Source: Desulfamplus sp.
GTDB taxonomy: Bacteria > Desulfobacterota > Desulfobacteria > Desulfobacterales > Desulfobacteraceae
Assembly (NCBI GenBank): GCA_015233755.1
Contig: JADFXA010000097.1
Location: 1-7,684 of the forward strand
DNA: 7,684 nucleotides
Reading direction: 5' to 3'
Under the pieces are notes generated by a model. The model was not told the DNA's origin, searched no databases, and was given only the letters and a program-made list of their open reading frames with translations. The position numbers were made by a program, and so were the translations under genes. Below, in pieces: positions 1-6,930 of the stretch (position 1 is the first letter of the stretch; the number at the start of each line of letters is the position of its first letter).

Positions 1-1941
1 TTTGGATTCTGCCCATCTCAACAAAAGATTTCTATCCAATTCAAGCTGGGCAATATCTCTTTCAACCTTTGGCTTGACCTTATTTATATTATTTTCAATT
101 TTTTCTAACCTAAGTTCGAGATTTTTTTTCTGTTTATTATGTTTTTTAAGAAGAGCAACAATCTCTTTTAGATCAGCATTTTCTTTATCATAATCAATTT
201 TAAGTTCAACAATCATCTCTTTTGGATCAGCATTTGCTTTATCATAGGCAGCTTTAAGCTCTACCATCTTTTCAAATATATCTTTTATCTCACTCTCAAT
301 AGTCTCTTTTTGCTTGATAAGATTATCAAGCTCTTTTCTAACGTTGTTGATCTGTCGAGTAATCTCAAGCGATTTAACAATAATATGCTCTTCACTCCCT
401 ACGCTTATTACGCATGGCTCTGAAAGATTGCTCCCTACACGAATAGCTGCAAATCCCATCTTAGCATATATTTTTGATGCCATAACTCTTCCTGTAGATA
501 CATTACACTTCCCACTGATAATAATTGTTGAGTCAATTATTTCATGTTCAACAACCACATCACCAAATGCTTCAATGCGTGAATTATGGATATATTTTGC
601 TCTTACACTTCCCTGTGTTTTAATGCGGCTGTTAATAATACCTATCTCAACTGAGACATCTCCAATTGATAAGACATTAGCCCCGCGTATCTCGGTTGCT
701 TTAACTTGACCTGCATTAACAGGATATGCACCAGTCAATACTCCTGACACATTTAAACTTGCATATTGCTGAATCTGTCCAAAACGCAAATCAGCATCTC
801 CAAGCACATTTACAACTGGAAAAATGTACAATTTTCCTTCGAGCGAGAGTGCTGGATATCCACTTTGCTCTGCGGTTATATTTAACTTATCTTCAGAAAG
901 TTCATAAAGGCTTACCCATTTTCCACAACGAAATAATACCAAAGATAGTTTACTATATTTTCTATCTATCTCTTCTAATGGTAGAGATGAGTCAATATAA
1001 GTATTTAAGTTCATGCTATCTATATTGACATTTTTTCCAAAAACATCTTTAGCTTTGTTTTGAACCTTTTCAGAGTTTATTAGTGCAAGTGTTTTACCTT
1101 TTTTAATAACATCCGAGCCTAAAATGGGGCTATCTATAATAAAATCCTCAATTGAAGTATTGTTATCTGCATTAACAATATTAATTTTGTTATTATTTGA
1201 GAAAAATTGAAACTCAGGTAAATGGCAGTAGTGATAGCTTCCAACTGCTGTGGGGAAAAAATCATCTTTTCTATCAAGGTAAGATTGGAGAATACCATCG
1301 CTTAAAATACCATTTTTAACCCCTTTGTTTTCAAGTGCTGATTTAATTGATATGAGTGTAATAGGTATCTCTTTTTCTGGAAAACTTGTATCTGGTGAAT
1401 TTGAATATAGAGCATCTGCGGCTGATTCTGAAATCTTGGAAGAACTATTTGAGTCTGAATTATCTTGGGGAATAACGATTTTAACCCATGCTTCCATTCC
1501 ATTTGCAGATATTGTTACTTCAACTCTGTTATCTATTTCTTTGTCTATTCTGTCCTCTATTTCATTTTTATCATAGTTTGGAGAGCGAACCTCTTTACTC
1601 TTTTTATTTTCATCTTTTTTTGTATCTTTTTCCTCTCTCTTTATTCTGATAAGCTGTTGAGCTTTTAGGATACTTTGCTGTTGCTCTTTTGTTAGAACGC
1701 CAGATTCAAGAAGGATATCACCTATCATTTTTTTGATCTGTTTTTCACGAAAGAGTTGTTGTTGCTGCTCAAGTGCATATTTCACATCTTGAAGCGTTGC
1801 ATATCCTCGCTTTATAGCAATATATCCAAACTCTTCGCTATCTTTCTTGATAACCAAAAAATTGCGGACAATATTGGCAGAAGTTGTATCAATATTGTCC
1901 GTATTGTCGATTGATGAAGTACTGTTTTCAGTTTGTTTCAA
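1..1941 (-). CDS. FapA-like (DUF342) protein with N-terminal helical motifs and C-terminal coiled coil, 3'-truncated by window edge
   Basis: The frame is open from TTG 1941 to the window edge (647 codons), with no stop. An in-frame TAA at 1948-1950 rules out an earlier start. The TTG has only a weak GTGGA-like Shine-Dalgarno sequence about 12 bases upstream, and no ATG lies near the N-terminus. Residues 36-60 and 71-95 are two helical motifs of the form G-x-I/L-x4-G-x-x-T...L-x-x-Q. A charged linker follows (about 100-135), then the FapA/DUF342 N-terminal region. A right-handed beta-helix (about 388-527) shows short alternating segments rich in G, V and I. A long charged coiled coil runs from 528 to the edge. 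Family knowledge: FapA of Vibrio is a cytoplasmic protein linked to flagellar assembly and polar localisation. Many DUF342 proteins have no assigned role, and no flagellar gene is near here. It lies 16 bases after pta, so co-transcription is likely. The family call is firm; the function is uncertain. Confidence 0.85.
   Translation of the reverse strand, partial: MKQTENSTSSIDNTDNIDTTSANIVRNFLVIKKDSEEFGYIAIKRGYATLQDVKYALEQQQQLFREKQIKKMIGDILLESGVLTKEQQQSILKAQQLIRIKREEKDTKKDENKKSKEVRSPNYDKNEIEDRIDKEIDNRVEVTISANGMEAWVKIVIPQDNSDSNSSSKISESAADALYSNSPDTSFPEKEIPITLISIKSALENKGVKNGILSDGILQSYLDRKDDFFPTAVGSYHYCHLPEFQFFSNNNKINIVNADNNTSIEDFIIDSPILGSDVIKKGKTLALINSEKVQNKAKDVFGKNVNIDSMNLNTYIDSSLPLEEIDRKYSKLSLVLFRCGKWVSLYELSEDKLNITAEQSGYPALSLEGKLYIFPVVNVLGDADLRFGQIQQYASLNVSGVLTGAYPVNAGQVKATEIRGANVLSIGDVSVEIGIINSRIKTQGSVRAKYIHNSRIEAFGDVVVEHEIIDSTIIISGKCNVSTGRVMASKIYAKMGFAAIRVGSNLSEPCVISVGSEEHIIVKSLEITRQINNVRKELDNLIKQKETIESEIKDIFEKMVELKAAYDKANADPKEMIVELKIDYDKENADLKEIVALLKKHNKQKKNLELRLEKIENNINKVKPKVERDIAQLELDRNLLLRWAESK
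154..261 (-). repeat. Two tandem 54-bp (18-residue) coding repeats in the coiled coil of the FapA-like protein
   Basis: Copy 1 is 261-208 and copy 2 is 207-154, read on the minus strand. The encoded units share the pattern ELK..YDK.NAD.KE. The DNA copies are also close, sharing TATGATAAAG and AAATGCTGAT runs exactly 54 bases apart, which suggests an in-frame duplication. Eighteen residues equals a heptad plus a hendecad, so the coiled coil would carry through without breaking. Confidence 0.85.
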
Positions 1942-1957
1942 TGTCTTTTATTTCCAC

Positions 1958-4093
1958 TTAATCATCATACCTAACACCCTTTTGAGACTGAGCCTGTATT
2001 GCTGTAATTGCAACTGTATTTACAATATCTGTAACGGTGCAGCCACGACTCAAATCGTTTACGGGATAACGAAGACCTTGAAGCACAGGACCTACTGCAA
2101 CTGCCCCTGATGAACGCTGAACAGCTTTGTAGGTGTTATTTCCAGTATTAAGATCAGGAAAGATAAATACAGTGGCTGCTCCTGCAACTTCGCTGTTAGG
2201 AAGCTTTGTCTTTGCAACAGAAGCATCAACTGCTGCATCATATTGAATTGGACCTTCAATTTTAAGATTAGGCAACGCCTTTGCAGCTTTTTGGATAGCT
2301 ATCTCCGTAGCTTGACGTACCTTGTCAACACCTTCTCCAGTGCCAGATGCTCCTGTTGAATAGGACAGCATGGCAACAATCGGCTCAACTCCAAATACAA
2401 GAGCGGTCTGAGCTGAACTTATTGCAATTTCAGCAAGCTCCTGAGCATTTGGTTCTGGGTTTATCGCACAATCACCATAAACCAGAACCCGATCTTCAAG
2501 ACACATAAACATAACGCTTGAAACGATTGAGCAGTCAGGCTTTGTGCTTAAAATCTGCAAAGCTGGTCTTATTGTGGCTGCTGTGCTGTGAACCGAACCT
2601 GATACCATTCCATCAGCATGCCCTGCAAAAACCATCATTGTTGCATATTCATTTACTGCTTTCATCATATCGTGGGCATATTCTGGAGTTATTCCTTTAT
2701 GTTCTCTTAAAGCATAGTAGCTTTGGATATATTCTTCAAAAAATTCAGATTTAGGTGGATCAATAATATTAACAGAATCCATACGAAGCCCTAAATTTTT
2801 TATCTTTTTATAAATTTTATCTTGATTACCAAGAAGTGTAATATCAACAACCTCGCGGCGAAGCAGAATTTCGGAAGCCCGCAGAATTCTCTCCTCTTCT
2901 CCCTCTGGAAGAACGATATGTTGACGATTCTCTCTTGCTCTTTGTATCAACTCAAGTTCAAACATCTTAGGTGTTCTGATTGTTGTCTTAGTCTTTATAA
3001 CTCTCTGGGAGAGTTTTTTTGTATTTACATGTTTTTCAAATGCAGCAAGGATTCTCGTAATTTTACGTTTATCAAATGGGGAAATACCAGCTTGAATAGA
3101 GTTCACTTTTGTAGCTGCTGGAAAGGTGTTATCCTGAACACTTACTATTGGCGGAATATCTGGGAATCCATTTATAAGTTCTGATATTGATTGACACGGC
3201 ACTAATCCACCAGTCAAAAGAATTCCAGCGATGTTCTTGCGAGAGGTTGATGATACAGATGCAAGACAAGCAACAATAACGTCAGCTCGATCACCTGGTG
3301 TTATAATTAAATCACCATGCTCCATCCTTGGCAGCAGATTTCTTAATTGCATTGCAGCAACATTAAAATTGTGGACATGGCGGTTAAGGTGAGTTTTGCC
3401 CCAAAGAACAGTACCATCAAGCTCCTTGACGATTTCTATGATTGTGGGACGGCTAAGTGATTTATCTTCGGGGATTGCATAGAGAAGAATGTTGTCATCA
3501 TTTTGAGTATCTGAAAGGTGATGAGCCTCTGAAATCCGTTTTATAATCTCTTTACCGCTTAAAGCATCGGTTCTTGTTATAATAATCCCAATACATATTC
3601 CCTTTCTCCTTCTTAATGAAGCCAAAGCAGTTTCAACCGATTGGACAGTTTCATCAACTGTTTTATGCTGTCCGCTTGCAACAAGCAGCACAGAACTTGA
3701 GAGATTTTTGCTTATCTCTGCATTAATATCAAACTCAAATGATGCAGAGGCACTAACTGAATCCGTCCCTTCACAGACAATAAAATCACATTTTTCCTTA
3801 AGCTGATTGTATTTATTTATAATTCCTTCAATAACTTCTCCCTGTTTTCCACGAGATGCAAGCTCAGTTGCCTCTTCCGTTGTATATCCATACATCTGAT
3901 TGACAGGAATTTTAAGGTCAAAATAGGTTGATATTAAAGCAATGTCTTTATCAACATCATCACTATCGTGAACAATTGGACGGAAAAATCCAACTTTATT
4001 CATCTTTCTTAAAAGAAGCTCCATAACACCAAGCGTAACAACTGTTTTACCGCTTCTTGGCCCTGTTGCTGTAATATATATGTTATTTGCCAT
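1958..4093 (-). CDS. pta: Phosphate acetyltransferase, three-domain (P-loop / DRTGG / PTA_PTB) type
   Basis: This 711-residue protein is close to the long enterobacterial Pta (about 714). It converts acetyl-CoA and phosphate to acetyl phosphate and CoA, reversibly, in the cytoplasm, and usually works with acetate kinase. Residues 1 to about 200 form a CobB/dethiobiotin-synthetase-like P-loop domain with TATGPRSGKT at 8-17. A DRTGG-type regulatory domain follows (about 215-330). The catalytic PTA_PTB domain begins near 377 (MFELELIQRA) and contains LPEGEEERIL, VSGSVHSTAATIRP and YSTGASGTGEG. S682, R683 and D689 in NDLSRGCTVTD match the catalytic Ser309, Arg310 and Asp316 of the Methanosarcina thermophila enzyme. 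The ATG at 4093 fits the family N-terminus, although the strong Shine-Dalgarno sequence is unusually far upstream. No ackA is visible here. It sits between a small lipoprotein gene and the FapA-like gene on the same strand, with gaps of 57 and 16 bases. The frame is intact and all key residues are present. Confidence 0.97.
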   Translation of the reverse strand: MANNIYITATGPRSGKTVVTLGVMELLLRKMNKVGFFRPIVHDSDDVDKDIALISTYFDLKIPVNQMYGYTTEEATELASRGKQGEVIEGIINKYNQLKEKCDFIVCEGTDSVSASASFEFDINAEISKNLSSSVLLVASGQHKTVDETVQSVETALASLRRRKGICIGIIITRTDALSGKEIIKRISEAHHLSDTQNDDNILLYAIPEDKSLSRPTIIEIVKELDGTVLWGKTHLNRHVHNFNVAAMQLRNLLPRMEHGDLIITPGDRADVIVACLASVSSTSRKNIAGILLTGGLVPCQSISELINGFPDIPPIVSVQDNTFPAATKVNSIQAGISPFDKRKITRILAAFEKHVNTKKLSQRVIKTKTTIRTPKMFELELIQRARENRQHIVLPEGEEERILRASEILLRREVVDITLLGNQDKIYKKIKNLGLRMDSVNIIDPPKSEFFEEYIQSYYALREHKGITPEYAHDMMKAVNEYATMMVFAGHADGMVSGSVHSTAATIRPALQILSTKPDCSIVSSVMFMCLEDRVLVYGDCAINPEPNAQELAEIAISSAQTALVFGVEPIVAMLSYSTGASGTGEGVDKVRQATEIAIQKAAKALPNLKIEGPIQYDAAVDASVAKTKLPNSEVAGAATVFIFPDLNTGNNTYKAVQRSSGAVAVGPVLQGLRYPVNDLSRGCTVTDIVNTVAITAIQAQSQKGVRYDD

Positions 4094-4104
4094 ATTAAAT
4101 CTTG

Positions 4105-4129
4105 AGCAGAGTATCCTGCTAACCTCCTC
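4105..4129 (-). promoter_or_regulatory. Distant Shine-Dalgarno sequence with an intervening hairpin upstream of pta
   Basis: Read on the minus strand, GAGGAGG (4129-4123) is the only strong Shine-Dalgarno sequence before pta, but it ends 29 bases before the ATG at 4093. Between them is AGCAG-GATACT-CTGCT (4120-4105), a 5-bp stem with a 6-base loop. Folding it would leave about 13 unpaired bases between Shine-Dalgarno sequence and start. A weak AAGA lies nearer the ATG. No in-frame ATG, GTG or TTG lies between the Shine-Dalgarno sequence and ATG 4093. The arrangement is seen in the sequence; its role in initiation is inferred. Confidence 0.5.
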
Positions 4130-4150
4130 ATTTAATCTATTTTTAACTCA

Positions 4151-4354
4151 TCATTTTTTCTTAACTAAAATATCTTGTTTATACTGTTCATAGCTAATAT
4201 TTGCATTATCAATACATTTTTCATACTCTAAACTTTGATAGGGATACTTTTCACAATCTTTACTCGCTGCCTGCTGCATACCGTCATACACCCCTCTGCT
4301 TGTGCAGCCTGTTGTAAGGTACAATAGGATAAACAAAATGAATATAGCTCTCAT
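4151..4354 (-). CDS. Small outer-membrane-type lipoprotein, conserved hypothetical
   Basis: The protein has 67 residues. It begins with a short hydrophobic signal and a lipobox LTTGC, with the lipidated cysteine at 17 followed by Thr-Ser. There is no Asp at +2, so outer-membrane sorting is expected by the usual rule. The mature part of about 50 residues is polar, with two cysteines 14 residues apart (KDC...EKC) that could form a disulfide, and ends with a SYEQY element and a lysine tail. I recall similar short lipoproteins with a C...YxxC...(M/I)SYxxY pattern in proteobacteria, none with a function known to me. The start is well supported: GGGAGG (4365-4360) lies 5 bases before the ATG. It starts 29 bases after the last SBP gene, so it is probably translated from the same message. 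A role with the binding proteins is possible but unproven. Confidence 0.85.
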   Translation of the reverse strand: MRAIFILFILLYLTTGCTSRGVYDGMQQAASKDCEKYPYQSLEYEKCIDNANISYEQYKQDILVKKK

Positions 4355-4377
4355 AGTTGCCTCCCAAATAAATCGTT

Positions 4378-4392
4378 AATAACTTAGTTATT
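4378..4392 (-). repeat. Short inverted repeat with the SBP stop codon in its loop
   Basis: AATAAC (4392-4387 on the minus strand), then the TAA stop of the fourth SBP gene as the loop, then GTTATT (4383-4378). It is a perfect but AT-only-rich 6-bp stem, so thermodynamically weak, and lacks a U tract. It could be chance; it is listed because the other SBP genes also have inverted repeats at or just after their stops. Confidence 0.35.
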
Positions 4393-5166
4393 CTTTATAC
4401 CATAACTTTCAAATATCTTATTAAATTCTCCGTTTGCCTTGATCTTTGCAAGTCCCTTGTTAAAGGCTTCTATGATTTCTTTATGTTTAGGATTTGTAAG
4501 ACCTGATGAAATATAGAGATTATTATTGCTAATTGAATTCTTTGTAAATCTGATTTTATAAAGCAAAGAAGGATCACTCTTTTTGATAATGTGAATAGCT
4601 ACGATTTCATCCTCTAATGTAAGGTCAATTAATCTTTTACTTGGTTCAGCAGTAAGTCTTTTTATATTAGTTATAAAATCGGCAACATCCTCACGTATGA
4701 AATCTTTTGATGCCCAGAACTCGTCGCTATAACCATAACCTCTTACTGTTCCTATTATTTTTCCTTTAAGGCTCGCAAGTCCGTTAAATTCAAATGAATC
4801 ATCTGCTCTTTTTATAAATTTTACCGTATTAACTGCATAAGGTTCGCTGAACATCATGCAGTTCTTATTTTCTTCGGTCATCCATACATCTGGAAGAATA
4901 TCATATTTTCCTTTAATTGTAAGTGCCTTTGCTCTTGCCCAAGGTACAAATTCCATTTTAACAGTATATCCTTGAGTTGTATAAGCTGCCCTGACTATTG
5001 CAAGTGAAAGTCCTTGATTTGGATCTTCTGGATCAACAAAAGGTGGATATGGATCTGCGGCAGCTACAATAATTTTTTCTTCTGCTGAACAAGATAGTTT
5101 AAAAACAATTGTACTAAGCATTAGAGAGAACAAGGCAACAACTGTAAACATGATTGGTTTTTTCAT
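4384..5166 (-). CDS. Periplasmic solute-binding protein, SBP_bac_3 type (fourth in tandem array)
   Basis: The protein has 260 residues from ATG 5166. CTGGAG lies 6 bases upstream. A TTG at 5181 in the same frame would overlap that Shine-Dalgarno sequence, so it was not chosen. The N-terminus is a Sec signal ending in SCSA before EEK (about residue 28). The cysteine there has Lys at -3, so a lipobox is unlikely. Mature motifs shared with the three neighbours are a first strand IIVAAADPYPPF (32-43), PWARA (75-79), a GTVRGYGYSDEF lobe-2 motif, and a C-terminal helix ending in KIFESYGIK. Unlike the neighbours, the arginine expected before the FSEPY strand is missing: the segment reads MTEENKNCMMF with Asn near 100. 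In amino-acid-binding family members this arginine holds the ligand carboxylate, so the ligand may differ. No permease or ATPase gene is adjacent. Family call firm; ligand unknown. Confidence 0.88.
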   Translation of the reverse strand: MKKPIMFTVVALFSLMLSTIVFKLSCSAEEKIIVAAADPYPPFVDPEDPNQGLSLAIVRAAYTTQGYTVKMEFVPWARAKALTIKGKYDILPDVWMTEENKNCMMFSEPYAVNTVKFIKRADDSFEFNGLASLKGKIIGTVRGYGYSDEFWASKDFIREDVADFITNIKRLTAEPSKRLIDLTLEDEIVAIHIIKKSDPSLLYKIRFTKNSISNNNLYISSGLTNPKHKEIIEAFNKGLAKIKANGEFNKIFESYGIKNN

Positions 5167-5180
5167 AATAAACTCCAGCA

Positions 5181-5216
5181 AAAGTTACCCTATCGTTATA
5201 TGGGTAGGGTAACTTT
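5181..5216 (-). repeat. Perfect 12-bp inverted repeat (intercistronic hairpin) between two SBP genes
   Basis: AAAGTTACCCTA (5181-5192) and TAGGGTAACTTT (5205-5216) are exact reverse complements around a 12-base spacer. The hairpin starts 3 bases after the stop of the upstream SBP gene and ends 2 bases before the Shine-Dalgarno sequence of the next. Only a short T run follows, so efficient Rho-independent termination is doubtful. More likely roles are 3' protection of the upstream message, or partial attenuation or lowered initiation of the downstream gene. A DNA operator is an alternative, given the dyad symmetry. Confidence 0.8.
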
Positions 5217-5219
5217 GAG

Positions 5220-5966
5220 TTACATTGAACTGCCTAAATATTTTGCAATGATTTTATCGTATCCTCCAGATTCTTTAAGTTTTTTCAATCCTAAATCAAA
5301 TTTATCGGCAAGCTCTTTGCCGTTAGGTATCACTTTTGAAAACAGAATATAGTATTCGTCTGTTTCAACAGCTTTTGGGTGGTTGGTAAACTTTGCCGCA
5401 TCTTCTGTAGAAAACAGCTTTTTAATAGTTGAATATCCAACAACCTTGGAAGTCTGGTAGACATCAATTCTTCCCACCAACATCTTTTTAAAATTCTGCT
5501 CTTCGGTAGGAACAGTGTCTGCTACTATTCCTTTTGATTGATAAATAGCCTCCTGTTTATATCCGAGCGTAACTCCAACCTTATACTTTTTTAAATCTTC
5601 TATCGTATTCCAATCAAATGGCTTGCTTTTAAGATGAAAATAGACACCATCATCTTGAATTAGGGATATTTTGTGTATATAAAACGCAGTCTCACGATCT
5701 GGGGTTTTATTCCACGGAAAAGTTCCATCATATTTTCCCTGTTCTACATTTACATAGCTTCTTTTCCATGGAAAATAATCATACTTAACATCTATTCCCT
5801 CAAGTTTAAATGCCTCTGTAACCACCTCTTCAAGAAGTTTGCCTTTTACATCTGTTTCTGAAGTATAAGGTGCCCAATCACCTATTGCCAATTTTACAGT
5901 TTGGTTTGCAAATACGCTTGAAGATGTCATAATTACTAATGTCAGAAGTAAAGCTAATCTTTTCAT
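5220..5966 (-). CDS. Periplasmic solute-binding protein, SBP_bac_3 type (third in tandem array)
   Basis: The protein has 248 residues with a classical signal peptide and SVFA|NQ cleavage near residue 20. The start is fixed by AAGGAG (5979-5974), 7 bases before ATG 5966. The mature protein begins VKLAIGDWAPYTS, the first strand and ligand-pocket loop of amino-acid-type binding proteins. PWKR is at 66-69 and TPDRET has the conserved arginine at 91. Lobe 2 begins with KKYKVGVTLGYKQEAIY, in which the VRGY of its neighbours is replaced by VTLGY. It ends with KLKESGGYDKIIAKY, the usual closing helix. Length and layout are those of a complete HisJ/PF00497-type protein. It should act in the periplasm as the capture component for a small solute, but the partner transporter is not in the window. 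A 169-base gap precedes it and a strong hairpin follows its stop, so it may be expressed at a different level from its neighbours. Confidence 0.9.
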   Translation of the reverse strand: MKRLALLLTLVIMTSSSVFANQTVKLAIGDWAPYTSETDVKGKLLEEVVTEAFKLEGIDVKYDYFPWKRSYVNVEQGKYDGTFPWNKTPDRETAFYIHKISLIQDDGVYFHLKSKPFDWNTIEDLKKYKVGVTLGYKQEAIYQSKGIVADTVPTEEQNFKKMLVGRIDVYQTSKVVGYSTIKKLFSTEDAAKFTNHPKAVETDEYYILFSKVIPNGKELADKFDLGLKKLKESGGYDKIIAKYLGSSM

Positions 5967-6135
5967 TTCACCACTCCTTTTGTAAGTTTGTTGGCTACCC
6001 TTTAAACCGTCTTAATTTGAGGTTTTAATTTCACTTATCGCCTAAGCTAAAGCTCTGGGCTAATTTTTACCCAAGCCCTATTAAGAGGACTTCTTTTTAT
6101 AACTTACCTGAGGTCTTTAGACCTACTGCGAGGGA
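5967..6135 (-). other. 169-base intergenic region with several possible RNA stems
   Basis: This is the longest gap in the window. It holds the Shine-Dalgarno sequence of the downstream SBP gene and no credible small ORF. Stems seen: AGGTCT-TT-AGACCT (6111-6124), 12 bases after the upstream stop codon; and GGGCT (6057-6061) with AGCCC (6074-6078). The minus-strand RNA could instead pair AAGUCC (6092-6087) with GGGCUU (6078-6073) through one G-U pair. The last two stems share bases and exclude each other. No riboswitch class was recognised and no convincing -35/-10 pair was found. Confidence 0.45.
6111..6124 (-). repeat. 6-bp palindromic hairpin after the second SBP gene
   Basis: AGGTCTTTAGACCT is a perfect inverted repeat. 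With a realistic 4-base loop it has a 5-bp stem. It starts 12 bases after the TAG at 6136-6138 and has no U tract, so it is a weak terminator candidate at best. Confidence 0.5.
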
Positions 6136-6888
6136 CTATTTTGGTGCTTCCTGCTGAAAGAGTTCTTTAATCAAATCATCATAGGAACCATCTGCTTTCA
6201 TGGTCTTAAGAGTATTGTTGAATTGCTCAAGTAATGGCTGTTTATTCTGTGATTTGGCAAAAACCAAATAAGTAGGATTAACTGCAAAGGATTCAGCTAA
6301 TGGTTTCGCCTTCTGCTGATATCCCAATTTGGTAATTGACATATCAGCAGATTGTTCAATTGCAATAACACAGCTAAGACGTTTAGCAATCAATTTTTTA
6401 AAATTCAACTCGTCAGAAATATTCTCTTCCACTTTAAAAATCTGATCCTTTAATCCTTTATCAAAATCATCTCCATAACTCCACCCCCGAATTACGCCGA
6501 TACTTTTATTCCTAAGATCAGAGACATTTTTAAAGACAAAAGTATCTCCATTTCTCACGTAAAGATTCAATTTTTCTTCAAAAATAGGATCGGAATAATC
6601 AAAAATCTTTAACCGGGCTTCATTTTTATAAATTCCACCAACGCCAGCATCTCCCTTTTCTCCCATAACAAGTGCACGTTTCCATGGATAGCCCTTTACT
6701 TCAACAGTTTGTCCCATCTTCTCAAAGACCTTTTGAAGTAGCCCAGGATAAACTCCTTTCGCCACATCAGCATCCCCATACATGAATGGTGGGTTGGCGG
6801 CATCAACTGCGATAATAATTTTGTCTTCTGCTGCACAGATGGTGGCAGAAATCAAAGAAATAACTATAAACATAACTACTTTTTTCAT
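6136..6888 (-). CDS. Periplasmic solute-binding protein, SBP_bac_3 type (second in tandem array)
   Basis: The protein has 250 residues. AAGGAG (6901-6896) lies 7 bases before ATG 6888. A Sec signal peptide with TICAA|EDK cleavage near residue 20 leads into IIIAVDAANPPFMYG, the first strand and pocket loop of the family. PWKRA is at 68-72. The segment YKNEARLKIFDYSDP places the likely ligand-carboxylate arginine at 92. Lobe 2 opens with NKSIGVIRGWSYGDDF. A closing helix, MKADGSYDDLIKELF, ends four residues before a short QEAPK-like tail. It has the same fold and length as its neighbours but is clearly diverged from them, so the array is not the product of very recent duplication. The likely role is capture of a small polar or amino-acid-like solute in the periplasm; the ligand cannot be read from sequence. 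It sits 71 bases after the first SBP gene and shares its transcript in all likelihood. Confidence 0.9.
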   Translation of the reverse strand: MKKVVMFIVISLISATICAAEDKIIIAVDAANPPFMYGDADVAKGVYPGLLQKVFEKMGQTVEVKGYPWKRALVMGEKGDAGVGGIYKNEARLKIFDYSDPIFEEKLNLYVRNGDTFVFKNVSDLRNKSIGVIRGWSYGDDFDKGLKDQIFKVEENISDELNFKKLIAKRLSCVIAIEQSADMSITKLGYQQKAKPLAESFAVNPTYLVFAKSQNKQPLLEQFNNTLKTMKADGSYDDLIKELFQQEAPK

Positions 6889-6930
6889 ACCGCCTCTCCT
6901 TTTTTATTGGAGTTTGAACTTTTTATATTC

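Noticed and set aside
314..1028. Plus-strand open frames of 131 and 100 codons
   Set aside because: They lie opposite the FapA-like gene, whose minus-strand translation is continuous and domain-like; they have no Shine-Dalgarno sequence or recognisable protein.
1302..1502. Minus-strand frame of 66 codons
   Set aside because: It is a shifted frame inside the FapA-like gene, low in complexity and unlike any protein family.
1847..3184. Plus-strand frames of 78-120 codons opposite pta
   Set aside because: Antisense to a fully conserved enzyme; rich in Cys and Leu in the way typical of shadow translations.
5087..5092. Cysteine in the fourth SBP signal region as a lipobox
   Set aside because: The residues before it are K-L-S, with Lys at -3, and an AXA-like CSA signal peptidase I site follows.
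5167..5181. TTG at 5181 as start of the fourth SBP
   Set aside because: It would place the Shine-Dalgarno sequence inside the coding region; ATG 5166 has CTGGAG at ideal spacing and gives a standard signal peptide.
5181..5216. Rho-independent terminator
   Set aside because: The stem is strong but only a short T run follows, and the next Shine-Dalgarno sequence starts 2 bases later.
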